Assembly (NCBI GenBank): GCA_009602725.1
Contig: WELB01000051.1
Coordinates: 131,301 to 193,900 of the forward strand
DNA from: Spirogloea muscicola
Lineage: Eukaryota > Streptophyta > Zygnematophyceae > Spirogloeales > Spirogloeaceae
Direction: 5' to 3'
Length of the DNA stretch: 62,600 nt
Shown: positions 8,397-18,516 of the stretch, piece after piece
Layout: each line of letters opens with the position of its first letter
Position numbering within the stretch: the stretch's first letter is position 1
The notes under the pieces: generated by a model
The model's input: the letters and a program-made list of their open reading frames with translations, nothing else
Told to the model about the DNA's origin: nothing
Database searches by the model: none
Position numbers and translations under genes: made by a program

Positions 8397-8760
8397 CCGG
8401 AGGGGGGCTGCCCGACTTCAACGCGACCGGCTCCCTGGCCCAGGTCTTTCGGATGCGGCTCTCCGTGTCCCTCCAGCGCTCTCTTGCTCATGCCGTCCAC
8501 TCGCGTGCCGGTCGCGCTATCGCGGCTGCTTCTGGGTCGCGTCTGAATGCATCTTTTCCGGCGTCGAGCTACTCTGACCTGATGTTGCTCACCCGTGGGT
8601 ATTGAGCTTCCTGTGGGTTCGTTTTGTCTTCTTGTCTAGCTGCCCAGCTGTGTGTTTTTTTTTGGTGGTTTCGGACATTGTCCATTCTTTCTGGGCTGGC
8701 TTTGCTGGCCCCCTTTTTCTTAGGGCGAGCACTTTCTTTCCTCGAAGCGGGGGTTGAGCA
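8397..8760 (+). pseudogene. LINE C-terminal end and 3' tail
   Basis: Codons from about 8,408 read DFNATGSLAQVFRMRLSVSL, then SRAGRAIAAASGSRLNASFP and SDLMLLTRGY, with stop TGA 8,603-8,605. The tail follows with hairpin GGGCTGGCTTTGCTGGCCCC (8,693-8,712) and AGGGCGAGC. It joins the minus-strand LINE-A fragment head to head at 8,396/8,397. Confidence 0.6.
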
Positions 8761-8763
8761 CCT

Positions 8764-8870
8764 CAACCCCCGTGCCATAGACGCCTCCACCCTCATCTGG
8801 GATCTCCACCATCCGACCTCCCTAGTGGAGCTCCAGATCAGGGTGGAGGCGTCTATGGCGCGGGGGTTTG
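8764..8870. repeat. Fold-back hairpin, about 30-bp outer arms
   Basis: The core arms CCATAGACGCCTCCACCCT (8,775-8,793) and AGGGTGGAGGCGTCTATGG (8,840-8,858) pair perfectly, and flanking C-rich/G-rich bases extend the stem outward. Most of the intervening sequence also pairs (CTCCAC with GTGGAG). The right arm encodes TSLVELQIRVEASMARG, a relative of the sequence at 6,215. Confidence 0.65.
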
Positions 8871-9425
8871 ACTGTGTAGCATATCTCTGTAGCCGCAGCA
8901 GCCTCCTCCCGGTCCATACCGCGACCGCTCTCCACGCTCAAGAAGGACACGATCTCCTCGCTGTCGCTATCGATGCTCACCGAGCCGGCCTCCACCATGT
9001 CCGGCTACCTATCCGCCTCGTTGCGCCATCGCCGCCGTGATGGAGGGGTCCTCCAGGTCGTACTGTCGCCCTGGAGCCATGCCAAAGCTGCTAAGCTTTG
9101 CCACTAGCGATGTTGCACGCGAGGGCGGTCCCCTGGCAATTGAAAGGTTGACAACAGCCACTACGCCGAGGTCCGTGCCACGGAGAGACCTCCCAGCAGA
9201 TGCTTGGGGGTGAGCGAGGCGGGTGGCGCGACGGCCACCTTCGGCGTGGCAAGGGCGGGGAAGCCAGTGGTGGGCGATGAAAATGACTGCGGGCGACGAG
9301 TTGGGAGGAAGCCGACTTTGTCTGAGGTGTTGGGGGGGCAGTGGTACTGTCCACGCTGTGCATACCGCTGTTCTAGTTAGGATGCTTAACTCCCGGGGAT
9401 GCAGCTGTTAAGTCTCAGGCAGCTG
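8871..9425. other. No recognised feature
   Basis: No domain is readable in either strand. Frames of 60-140 codons exist but have no family signature. Confidence 0.35.
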
Positions 9426-9465
9426 GGGGGGGGGGGGGGGGNGGGGGGGGGGGGGGGGGGGGGGG
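9426..9465 (+). repeat. Poly-G tract with an undetermined base
   Basis: About 40 consecutive G residues are interrupted by one N at 9,442. The exact length is probably unreliable because such runs are hard to sequence. Confidence 0.9.
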
Positions 9466-10510
9466 ATGGGAAATGGGATTGGTGATTCTTCTTGCCAAAT
9501 CCTTTGCATGTCTGCTTACTTGGTAGTGAGGCCATGCAGGGCAGGCTACTACTAGCTTATAAAGCAGAGTCCTGGCCTGTTGGCGGAGCTTCAGGTGTGG
9601 CAACTCGACGCGTAGTCAGTGCTATACTGGCAGGTACGACGTCGGCCCCATATCTGGCTTCATTGTAATAGCACATTGGATGGTTGTCCAAGCATCATCA
9701 TTCACTAGTTCCTGCCGAAGGGCATTCTGCTCTGCTCCGAATTGACAAATGGTGTCTCAATAGCAAAGAAGGCAGCCATGAGCACCCTTACTAGAGCTTT
9801 ATGCATGATGCCGTTTCTTGTCTTTGGCTATAATGAGGAGTCACCAAAAGCCACAGCGCCGGTTGCTGCCCATGTCGGGTAATTTCACCTCAGACCCGAT
9901 GCAAAAGCTATAGGGACGTGCAAGTCCCCATTCCAAGCAGCATGTGCGTACATGAGGACAGATTTGCGGCATTTTCTATATCACGGCAAATATGGTGCCA
10001 GCCCATACTTTACCCGCAGGTATCGAGGGGCCCGTGATGAGGGGTTTGTTCAGGCACACTCTCCACGTAGTCCTCCCATATATCTAGCATGTGGGTGTTC
10101 AACACGGGTCTTCGCTGACTGGGCTGGCCAGTTGCTCCGCCCTACATTAGGAGGTGTTCGTCGCGTGAAAAATGAGATTCTTTTGCAGCACACGTTAGGC
10201 CCTGGTCGTCGCAGGCTGCAGAATACGATGAGTGTCTGCGTCAAAAGTCAATTTCTTGCCGGCCTGTTTGCAGTTGTGCAGGCATTCTGCACACTCAGGT
10301 CAGCTTGCCGACACCCGGATACAAGAGGGTAAGTCCACATTAATATAGCACTGGCAACGTCTCTCCTGATCACCAGCGGGCCGCCACCCTGCTGTTCCAG
10401 TCCACAAGGCTTCTGCCATCAAGGCACTCATCAAAGTCGGTGAGGTTCACAATGCAACGGCAGTCACCCCTCAACGTCCTTACCTTTTCATGCGAAGCCT
10501 CCTGGCCTTT
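9466..10510. other. No recognised feature
   Basis: The longest frame (9,952-10,332, plus, 126 codons) has no motif I recognise and no neighbour suggesting a role. Composition is moderate, unlike the flanking LTR DNA. Confidence 0.35.
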
Positions 10511-11340
10511 TGTGAAACGTTCCTGACCCTTAGGAGCACAGTCAAGGGTCAGTGAGTCCTTATTGGTTTCGGTCATAGGGGTTTAGAGACAAACCCCCGG
10601 CACAGAGAAGCACCACGTGTACTACGCAGCGGAATACGTTGCCCTGAGGCGCCGTCGACAGGCGGCGACTCGCCTCTCAGGTACGGGCCGGCAACTGTCC
10701 CCAGTGGGAGCAGCCACAGTCTACTTACAGGAGAGCCGATGAAGATCCGCAGCGACGGGTTGCGGCGTCGGGCTGCGGCAGCAGGCAGCAGGAGGGCTGC
10801 GTCGTCGGGCTGCGGCAGCAGGCGGCGGCAGGGCTGCGCGCCTCTCTCTCGCGTGGGCTTCACTGACGTGGACCAATTACCCTGAGCCTGGTCTCAGCCC
10901 TACTTGTAGTGCTTCATGTGCCACCCTCCCCAGGGGTCTCTCGGAGGTTCGTCTCTGGGCCCACCTTCGAGAAGGCGGGCCCGACAAGGGGAATCTATAC
11001 GTGGCCAGGCCACGCGGCTTCCTTCTGGAAGTGGCGGCCAGTGGCGGCCAACGGCGGCAGCCTGCGGCGCCGCCGAGCGGCGCCCTGCGGCGCCGGCTTG
11101 CGGCGCCGCCAGTGCGTCACGGGTGTGGCGCGGCGTCACGGGCGCGCCACACGTGTCACATACACGTCAGCATGAGTGTGTCGGCAGATACCAGAATATG
11201 CCGAGGAGCTTCTCTCCGGAAGTCAGGAATCCGCCGCCTCTGCTGGAGGCCGCGCGCCTGTGCGTCACATTGCTGACAGGCGCGTCACACCGCGCGTCAC
11301 ATCGCGCGGTTAAATGTCACGTAACGGTGGAAACGTTACA
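10511..11340 (-). mobile_element. Solo LTR, family LTR-3
   Basis: The 830-bp unit begins TGTGAAACGTTCC and ends AACGTTACA, so in element orientation it starts TGTAACGTT. It aligns by eye with the LTR at 42,542-43,407 over the GAGACAAACCCCC, GCAGCGGAATAC, GCCGTCGACAGGCGGCGACTC and CCACCCTCCCCAGGGGTCTC segments. No convincing 5-bp target duplication is visible (CCTTT versus TTCTG). No internal element sequence adjoins it. Confidence 0.6.
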
Positions 11341-11454
11341 TTCTGCCCGCCTGCTCTTCAGCAGGTCATACACCCTATATTGACAAGGCACGCGCTGGGA
11401 CATGGCACCTCCTAGCCGAGTCTGCGACCAATATATAGGTCTACAATGAGAGCG

Positions 11455-11700
11455 GTGCACAGTAATTAAAAGGGAGGCCGGGTTGAGCCTTACAGTCCTG
11501 GTAACGGGACAATAAGCTGCTAAGGGGGTCTTTAGTACCCAAGAGCGAGCCCATACGTATCCGACAGGCTAAGCTGAAAAGTAGAGCACTACCACGCAAG
11601 CATTAGTCTGGCCTTGTGAGCGCCCAGCACGCTGGTGTATGGCGAGTAATTGGGAGCGCTGCAAGAGGTCCGAAAAGGTCGCCTTCGACGCTCTTCGTCG
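11455..11700 (-). pseudogene. LINE-B 3' end
   Basis: On the minus strand the last codons (near 11,690 down to 11,532) match LINE-B in shifted frames, with LTRPD and CVVVLYFSA remnants, followed by the tail containing GGCCTCCCTTTTAATTA (11,531-11,455). It is heavily decayed. Confidence 0.5.
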
Positions 11701-11928
11701 CCAGCTCATGCTGGCTCGCGCCACGAATAGAGCCTTGATGGTAGGCTTGTACGAACAAAAGCTTGAGTCCATAGTTGCAGCCGTTCACTGGTGCTTGACT
11801 GGTGGTTGCCAACCATCTCCAGAGACGAGCTTCGAGGTGCATCACATTAGCTTTCTATCGGACCGAGCACTCGTGTCAATCCTTCACTGCAAATGTCAAT
11901 GGGGCTCCAGTCACAGCATCAGCTATAG

Positions 11929-13026
11929 TGTACTCGCCCCTACACACACAGTTAGGGTGAGTCGTCCTTGTTAAGTTCGGCTGTAGGGGTTTTAGGGACC
12001 AACCCACTACACGGCAAAGCACTAGCGCATAGCGCAGCGGAAGACAGGCCCAGTAGCGCCGCCGTCCGGCGGCGACTCCACCTCCTGCGCGCGAGCCAGC
12101 AAGTGGGCCTTTACGGGCGCAGCCACGGACTCCCCGCAGCGAGCCCCGCAGCAAGCTGCGGCGGCGGCGAGCAGCGGCAAGGCTGCTCCTGGGCTTCACC
12201 GGTTTGAACTCCTTGTCGAGCCTCAGCCCCCCAGGCTCCTCGTGCTTCCCCGTGCCACCCCCCCTCCAGGGGTGTGAGCGGGTCGCCCCAAGGCCCGCCT
12301 TGCGGCAGGCCAAAGGTCCTCCCTGAAACGGGTGGATCCTGGCGAGGGTAATCTAGCACGGGCGGGGCCCGTGTAGTGAATCTCGCCCTGAACACGCAGT
12401 TAGAGGGAGAGAGTCCTTATTGTATTCGAGCATAGATAGGGGGTTTAGGGGCCAACCCACTACACAAGGAAGCATAGCGCAGCGGAAGACAGGCCCTGTG
12501 GCGCCGCCTTGACGGCGACTCCAGCTCCTGGGCGCAGGCCGGCGCAGCAGGCCCCGCAGCGCAGTGCGGCGGCGGCTGCGGCGGCGAGCATCGGCAAGGC
12601 TGCTCCAGGGCTTCCTCGGCTCGAACTGATTGATGAGCCTCAGCCCCTGAGGCTCCTTCGTGCTTCCCCGTGCCACCCCCCCCTCCAGGGGTGTGAGCAG
12701 GTTCGCCCCAAGGCCCGCCTTGCGGCAGGCCCAAAGATCCTCCCTTGGCCGGGCGGATCCTTGAGGGGTATTTCCGGACGGGCGGGACCCAAACCCGGGC
12801 GGGCCACCGACCAGCCAGCCTGGCAGTTGGCAGGGCAGCTGGCCCAAATAATCGGTTATGTAATGACAACAGAGCCATGTGGCTTAACCAAACGGCTGTT
12901 TCACTACAGCCCGCCTCTGGGCGGGGAACCTGCCCGGCAAGCCAGCCCGCCACCTGGCGGGCCAAATGGCCGGTCATGTAATGCCAACAGAGCCATGGGG
13001 CTTGACCAAACGGCTGGTTCATTACA
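11929..13026 (-). mobile_element. Outer solo LTR, family LTR-1, split by a nested copy
   Basis: The outer LTR is 11,929-12,371 plus 12,909-13,026. In plus orientation it starts TGTACTCGCCCC and ends GGTTCATTACA. The halves rejoin exactly across the nested LTR at 12,372. Its right flank (TTTTGGAGAC) is interior LTR-2 sequence, so it inserted into an older LTR-2. The left flank does not match, so one side was lost or rearranged. Confidence 0.7.
12372..12908 (-). mobile_element. Nested solo LTR, family LTR-1, duplication GCCCG
   Basis: This 537-bp solo LTR runs from TGTAGTGAATCTCGCCC to TTTCACTACA. It is flanked by perfect 5-bp direct repeats GCCCG (12,367-12,371 and 12,909-12,913), the target duplication, inside another LTR-1. 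The contained hairpin module (GCGCAGCGGAAG, then GCGCCGCC...GGCGAC) is present near 12,478-12,520. Confidence 0.85.
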
Positions 13027-13345
13027 ATTTTGGAGACCATCCCCTTCCAAAGTGGAACGCCAGCGCACACAGCACATACTCGCGCACAAGGCGCAGCGGA
13101 AGTCTTACCCTGAGGCACTGCCAGAAGGTGGTGAGTCACCGAGGATCAGTAGCTGTCCCCATATGGGGCGCAGTCATAGTACTAACAGAGAGCTGGCGGA
13201 GCCCGCAGCGACGAGCTGCGGCGACCGGCTGGGCAGCAGGCGGCAGCAGCAGAGCTGTGGCGGCGGCTGCGGCAGCAGGCAGCAGCGGGGCTGTGCTCTC
13301 TTGGCGTCACGGGTCCGACTGAGAAGTCTGCCTCGGCCTGCCCTC
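13027..13345 (-). mobile_element. Partial LTR, family LTR-2
   Basis: This is the reverse complement of the central third of the LTR at 22,115-22,980: TTTTGGAGAC, GCGCAGCGGAAGTCTTACC, GCCAGAAGGTGGTGAGTC and the segment GGCGTCACGGGTCCGACTGA. It is truncated on both sides, by the outer LTR-1 on the left and an LTR-3-like piece on the right. Confidence 0.6.
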
Positions 13346-13953
13346 GTACTCGTAGTGACACGCATGTCTGCGGTGTGACGCGCCTGCAATGCGGTGTGAC
13401 GCTCAGGGCGCGCCGCTTCCAGAAGAAGAGCCGCTTCGCCAGCTTCTCACGAGGCTGCCCTCGCATCACTATTTCCGTCGTCGGGCCCGCCTACTCGAAG
13501 GTTGGCCTGGAAGCGAGCCTTCCAGAGACTCTTGGGATGGGTGGCACATTAAGCACGCTAAGTAGTGGGCCGGGACCACACTCGGGGGGCCGAATTAGTG
13601 AGGCCCACGCGAGAGAGAGAGAGAGAGAGAGGCACAGCCCTTCAGCTGTCTGCTGCCGCAGCCCGTCGACGCAGCCCTGCTCTTACCTACTGCTGCAGCC
13701 CGTTGCCGCAGCCCGTTGCTGCATTAAATCACCCCTCTCCTGTCAGAAGTCTGTGGCTGCTCCCCCGAGGGACTGTTGGTGGCCCGTGCCCGAGAGGTAA
13801 GTCGCCGCCTGTCGGCGGCGCCTCAGGGCAAGGCGTTGTGCTGTATTGTATACTTGGTCACTGTTTAGGGGGTTTGCTTCTAAACCAGTGACCAAACCCA
13901 ACAAGGACGATCTGACCCCTGATTGTGTGCAGGGGTGGGGACTCTCTCTTACA
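13346..13953 (+). mobile_element. Partial LTR, LTR-3-like
   Basis: It carries GTGTGACGC repeats, AGGTAAGTCGCCGCCTGTCGG, CGGCGCCTCAGGGCAAG, GTTTAGGGGGTTTGC and ends GGGGACTCTCTCTTACA, the layout of LTR-3. A GA microsatellite (13,610-13,631) lies inside. No primer-binding site follows, so this is a remnant. Confidence 0.5.
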
Positions 13954-14212
13954 GGCTGAATAAGCAGAAGCAGGACCCCGACAAAGGCTGCAATGGCAGA
14001 CAGCAGCAGGGCTGCGATTCTCTCAGGCCCTCACGAATCATGCTCAATGAGCCCACATTCACATTGGGTCACCCCTGCCAAGCACAGGGATAAGAAGCCA
14101 AGGCGGCGGCGCATAGCATCGCAAAACAAAGCATTTTCCATTCGCCCGCATGCAAAGGCAAAGCGCAGAGCCACTCAGACGCTCCAAGAGACAAACAGAT
14201 AGGTTTAAACCT

Positions 14213-14447
14213 AAACCAGGGAAGCCCAGGAGCAGCCTTGCCGCCGCACTTCGCTGCGGGGCCTGCTGCGCCGGCCTGCGCCCAGGAGGTGGAGCCGCCG
14301 CCGGACGGCGGCGCCACAGGGCCTGTCTTCCGCTGCATCGATGCGCTAGTGCTTTCCTGTGTAGTGAATATGGTCCCCAAACCCCCTACAGCCGAACTCA
14401 ACAAGGACTCCCCACCTAATTGCGTATGTGGGGTGAGGTTCTCTACA
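14213..14447 (+). mobile_element. Partial LTR-1 (3' part) with primer site
   Basis: Only the 3' half of an LTR-1 is present, starting near GGAAGCCCAGGAGCAGCC and ending GGTTCTCTACA. The primer site TGGTATCAGAGG (14,451-14,462) and about 105 bp of leader follow before the next LTR at 14,570, so this is the truncated head of a separate copy. A 30-bp stretch at 14,040-14,070 matches LINE-D RT-distal sequence. Confidence 0.65.
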
Positions 14448-14569
14448 ATTTGGTATCAGAGGCGGTCTTGCATCCATCGCGCTTGTAACTTTTTGTGCTC
14501 GCCGCTGATGATGCAAGGATCATCCTGTTGAGCTGGCCTGACCTTTTTTTGTTGATGATAAAGTGCTTG

Positions 14570-15110
14570 TGTGATGAACCAGCCGTCTGGTTAAGCCACA
14601 TGGCTCTGTTGGCATTACATGACCGGCCATTTGGGACAAGAGGCCCGCCAGGTGGCGGGCTGGCTTGCCGAGCAAGTGCCCCGCCCAGAGGCGGGCCCCG
14701 CCCGTCCTAAACACCCTCGCCAGGATCCACCCGTTCAAGGGAGGACCTTTGGCCTGCCGCAAGGCGGGCCTTGGGGCGACCCGCAAACACCCCTGGAGGG
14801 GGGGGTGGCACGGGGAAGCACGAAGAGCCTTGGGGCTGAGGCTAAACAATGTTCGAACCGGTGAAGCTCAGGAGCAGCCTTGCCGCTGCTCGCCGCTGCA
14901 GCCGCCGCCGCACTCTGCTGCGGGGCCTGCTGCGCCGGCCTGCGCCCAGGAGGTGGAGCCGCCGCCGGACGGCGGCGCCACAGGGCCTGTCTTCCGCTGC
15001 GCTATGCGCTAGTGCTACATCGTGTAGTGGGTTGGCTCCTAAAGCCCCTACAGCCGAACTCAACAAGGACTGCTCACCCTGACTGCATGTGTAGGGCGAG
15101 GTTCCTTACA
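14570..15110 (+). mobile_element. 5' LTR of gypsy element E1 (LTR-1)
   Basis: This 541-bp LTR runs from TGTGATGAACCAGCCG to GAGGTTCCTTACA. It inserted into the leader of the truncated copy on its left; the flank is GCTTG. It contains the shared module: hairpin GCCGCCGCC-GGAC-GGCGGC (14,958-14,979), then CTTCCGCTGC (14,991-15,000). It is followed at once by the primer site. Confidence 0.85.
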
Positions 15111-15113
15111 ATT

Positions 15114-15125
15114 TGGTATCAGAGG
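15114..15125 (+). other. Primer-binding site of E1
   Basis: TGGTATCAGAGG starts three bases after the LTR. It is complementary to the 3' end of initiator tRNA-Met, the usual primer of plant gypsy and copia elements. The same site follows the LTRs at 14,447, 28,515 and 31,720, and (inverted) at 45,130-45,141. Confidence 0.8.
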
Positions 15126-15466
15126 CGGTCTTGCATTCATCGCGCTTGTGACTTATTGTGCTCGCTGCTGATGATGCAAGGATCACCCTGATGTGCTGAT
15201 TTGACCCTTTGTTGTCAAAGATAAAGTGCTTGCCAGACCTTGGTCCGTGAGGCGGATCAGCGGAAGCGCCAGGTGCGGATCCATCTTTGCGCAGAGCCAG
15301 CAATGACCAGCGCCAATCTGACCGACTGATCCGTGAGGACCACTTGCTGCGTCCGCTTCTTTTGAGGTGTGGCTTGAGCCTGCAGTCTTTGTGTGGTAAG
15401 GTCAGTCGTGTGGCCAACATTGATCGTGTGCATCGGTCTTAGTCACATCTGCGGCTGTCTGCCTGC

Positions 15467-17135
15467 TCATACAGAAGCGGCTGCTCTTTTCATATCAGCA
15501 CTTGCTGATATGAAAAGAGCGGCTGTGAAAGCCAGCGAGAGACATACAAGTATTCATGACGGAGCCACAGGCTAGGCAGACAGGGCGCTCCTAGTACCCC
15601 CGGGTCAGCAGTAGGAAGTCAGATGAGCTGAGGGGAGGAAGAGCAACCCCGCGCAGGGCAGAGGCTGCTGCAAGGGCGCGACCAGCGCGGCGGTGCAAAG
15701 CAAGCGCTTGGGACATAGACAAACGCATTCGGTAGCAGGATACAAGACCCAAAGGTACCGAGCCACCGGGAAGGGCTGCACCCTGTTCCCGGCGCCGCTG
15801 GTCAGCTTGAGATGCCAGCAGCGGAAGTAATGAGGACCACCGACCCCCGTAACACCCATGGATATCCATGGCCAGGGGTAAAAAGGTATCACCCGCTGGG
15901 TGGTCCTTGTGATTGTGCAACTTCTTCTGTTCGGCCACCTTCACGGTATAGCAGGTCTCAGAAGTTACGGGGCCCTTCGTCCGGAAGCTGTCGGTTAGGA
16001 CGACGGCCATGAGGAGCCGCTTGCCACCTCCCAGGGGGACGCAACCAGATCGACACGCCTCGTCCGAGGGACCCCGTTGCGGAGTTGGACGGGCATCACC
16101 CCGGTGCTCTCCAACGCCACTTGAAATGCCGCCTCTTTGACGATGCCATACATGGCGTCACGTAGGAGGTTGTGGGAACCCGTGCGCTCACTGCCTTTGG
16201 CACACCTGAGCATGTGGTCACCCATGAGCAATTTATGATGCTCAATAAGCCCACATTCACATTGGGAGGGGGGGACCTGCATGTATGCTTGGAGACGAGA
16301 GCAAGGACAGCACCCTCCGAGAAAGACGGGTCCCCTAGTGGCACTCCCAAGATTCTCAAGGCGCCCTCTGGAGTCTGACAAGATGTCGGCAACGAGGGGA
16401 AGAGGGAAAGGAGGAATGCCAATAGGGGACCAGGCGGAGCACTTAGCCGGATTGACCCCAAGCCCGATAAGCTGGAGCTGGTGCTGAAGCGTGCCGAAAG
16501 CTTGCAGCACCTCCACGGGGGGAACGAGGAGCGAGGTATCATCCGCTTAACTTGGGAGGAGAACGCCAGGGTGAGCGCTCGCCGTGTTGCGCAAAGCACG
16601 GTGATGCCCATAGGAAAGAGAAAACCACCCATGGGGTCACCTTGCCGTGTCCCCGTCTTTGACTGCAAAACAGCCAAAGAACTACTCGGCCCCCACCAAC
16701 AATGCAGATGGCGAGCCATACATGCATCGGAAGTGAGGGAGGAGGGTGGGAACGTACTGCCTTAGCTCCTCGGCAACAACCTGCCAATCCACGGAGTTAA
16801 AGGCATTTTGTACGTCCACGCTCAGGGCCAGCCAATGGGGGTTGACATCCAGTGCCGCTCGTAACCCGTGCACCAGGGTCTCAGCGCCAGCACGCATCCC
16901 AGCCCCAAACTGGTGGGGATGGAAGTGCGCCTGGGCATCGTCCTGGATCTGCATGATTAGGCTGCGCGCTCCACGAGGCGCGACAGAACCTCCCCCCTCG
17001 AGATATGACGCGCTCCCCCGCTGTCCTTCTGCAAAGCAATTAGATTGCTTGTGCAGAGGAGTGCGCCTACACGATGGTTGAAGTGTCCACGCGCAACATG
17101 TTGTGCGACCCTAAGCAGCAGTTTAAAATCCTCCG
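15467..17135 (-). pseudogene. LINE-D: reverse transcriptase and endonuclease-like end, inserted in E1 leader
   Basis: Read on the minus strand. From about 17,070 the frame is broken, then gives RT motifs: LSVDVQNAFNSVDW (motif A), TGTRQGDPMGGFLF, and ADDTSLLV (catalytic box without the usual leading tyrosine; a frame change precedes it). Then come GLGVNPAKCSAW, the finger region (CGLIEHHKLLMGDHMLRC), GSHNLLRDAMYGIVKEAAF and RRVDLVASP. After another frame change near 16,000 it continues VVLTDSFRTKGPVTSETCYT, LAMDIHGCYGGRWSSLL and ends SDFLLLTRGY with stop at 15,591-15,593. The 3' tail is 15,467-15,590. It splits the E1 leader (sister copies are continuous at 28,890), so it is younger than E1. 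It is the most complete LINE in the window. Confidence 0.7.
15483..15520. repeat. Perfect 17-bp hairpin in the LINE-D tail
   Basis: GCTCTTTTCATATCAGC (15,483-15,499), loop ACTT, GCTGATATGAAAAGAGC (15,504-15,520). It lies at the extreme 3' end of the LINE-D insertion and half of it recurs in the tail at 404-505. Confidence 0.8.
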
Positions 17136-17284
17136 AGGTGTGGAGTTGAGGGGTGGAGTTTCGCGCTGCCTTGCTTGCTCGCTCGCTGCTGCAGCCGCCT
17201 TGCGATGTCCTGCATTGCAGTATGGAGTGTGTGATTTGCTGACTGTCGGAGCCTGAATTGATCCCTCAGTGTCGTTCAGACAGC

Positions 17285-17852
17285 ATGGTATCGCACACGT
17301 CCAGTGCGCGGCCAAGCCCTCCTCGGGAGGCAGAGCGGTCGGCTGCTGCGGGGCAGCTGCCGAGGGACTGGCTGCTGCGGAGCTCGCCCAAGAGGGCACG
17401 CCCACGAGGGGCACGCCCAAGCGGGGCACACCCACGAGGGGCACGCCCAAGCGGGGCACGCCCAAGCGGGGCACGCCCACGAGGGGCACGCCCAAGCGGG
17501 GCACGCTCAAGCGGGGCACGCCTAGGACGGGCAGGCCCAAGAGGAGCAGGGCGAGCTGGGAGCCGGAGGCGTGGAGGGCTTGTCGGCTGGGGATCTGCAA
17601 CGCATTACACTCCTCACCCAGGACCTGGCGGCAGTCCAGGCTGCAATGGACCCAGTTCCGCAGGGGCTATACCGCCTCCTTGAGAGGATGTTCCAGGAGC
17701 ACCGCACCACCATTGCCCAGCTCCGCGCTGGACAGCAGCATGCGCAAGAGACCGATGTCGCGGTGCATCTGGTGCGCAGGAGCGGTGGCAACCCTGCGCC
17801 TGGCGTTGCCAAGGCCCGCGCACCAGGCCTATACTCCGGTCGGGACGACCGG
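17285..17852 (+). pseudogene. E1 gag, N-terminal half
   Basis: The likely start is ATG 17,285 (MVSHTSSARPSPPREAERSA), identical in position to the sister gag at 29,015. The frame then shifts. A pentapeptide-repeat region (17,394-17,560) and a TAG stop follow, then the capsid-like part LSAGDLQRITLLTQDLAAVQ, GLYRLLERMFQEHRTTIAQL to 17,852, where a solo LTR interrupts. Gag packages element RNA into particles; this copy cannot make an intact protein. Confidence 0.65.
17394..17560 (+). repeat. 15-bp minisatellite in gag
   Basis: About nine to eleven units of GGGGCACGCCCAAGC and the variant with CACGA. In the gag frame each unit encodes AQAGH or AHEGH. The corresponding region has about a dozen units in E2 (29,118-29,310) and only about two clean ones in E3, so copy number varies between elements. 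Confidence 0.85.
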
Positions 17853-18516
17853 TGTAGTGAACCAGCCGTCTGATTAAGCCACATGGCTCTGTTGACATTA
17901 CATGAGTGGCTATTTGGCCCAGGTAGCCCGCCAGCAGGCGGGCTGGCTGGCTGGGCAAGTGGCCCGCCTAGGGACGGTCCCCGCCTAGAGACGGTTCCCG
18001 CCCAGAGACGGTTTCCGCCCAGAGACGATTTCCTCCCAGAGACGGTTCCCGCCCAGAGACGGCTCCCGCCCGTCCTGAATTATCCTTCGCCAAGGTCCGC
18101 CAATTCAAGGGGGGATCTTTGGGCCCGCCGCAAGGTGGGCCTTGGGGCGACCCGCTCACACCCCTGGAGGGGGGGTGGCACTGGGGAGCACAACGAGCCT
18201 TGGGGCAGAGGCTCAGAAATCAGTTCGAGCCAGTGAAGCCCCAGGGGCAGCCTTGCCGCTGCTCGCCGCCGCAGCAGCCGCCGCACTGCTGCGGGCCTGC
18301 TGCGGGGCGCCCGTGGCTGTGCCCGTCAAGGGCCAGTCGCTGGTCTGCGCCCAGGAGGTGGAGCCGCCGCCGGACGGCGGCGCCACAGGGCCTGTCTTCC
18401 GCTGCGCATTGCGCTAGTGCTTCCTGGTGTAGTGGGTTGGCTCCTAAACCCACTATGTTCAAACTCAATAAGGACTTCTCTCTTTAAGAGACGTGTTTAG
18501 AGCGTAGTTCACTACA
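17853..18516 (+). mobile_element. Solo LTR-1 in E1 gag, duplication ACCGG
   Basis: The 664-bp solo LTR (TGTAGTGAACCAGCCG to TTCACTACA) is flanked by ACCGG at 17,848-17,852 and 18,517-18,521. The sister element E2 has the empty site GACGACCGGGGTGG at about 29,606. The LTR is longer than its relatives because of an internal tandem repeat. Confidence 0.9.
17965..18072 (+). repeat. 16-bp tandem repeat inside a solo LTR
   Basis: About six units of CCCGCCCAGAGACGGTT, with variants, lie in the U3-like part of the solo LTR. Other LTR-1 copies have a single CCCGCCCAGAGGCGGG at this place, so the expansion is private to this copy. Confidence 0.8.

Noticed and set aside
12417-13139. Long open frames in both strands of the LTR nest
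   Set aside because: Both strands are open because of extreme GC content; the frames cross LTR boundaries and show no domain.
17394-17560. Regular short repeats suggesting a CRISPR array
   Set aside because: Units are 15 bp and directly abut, without spacers, and encode a pentapeptide inside gag; the genome is eukaryotic.
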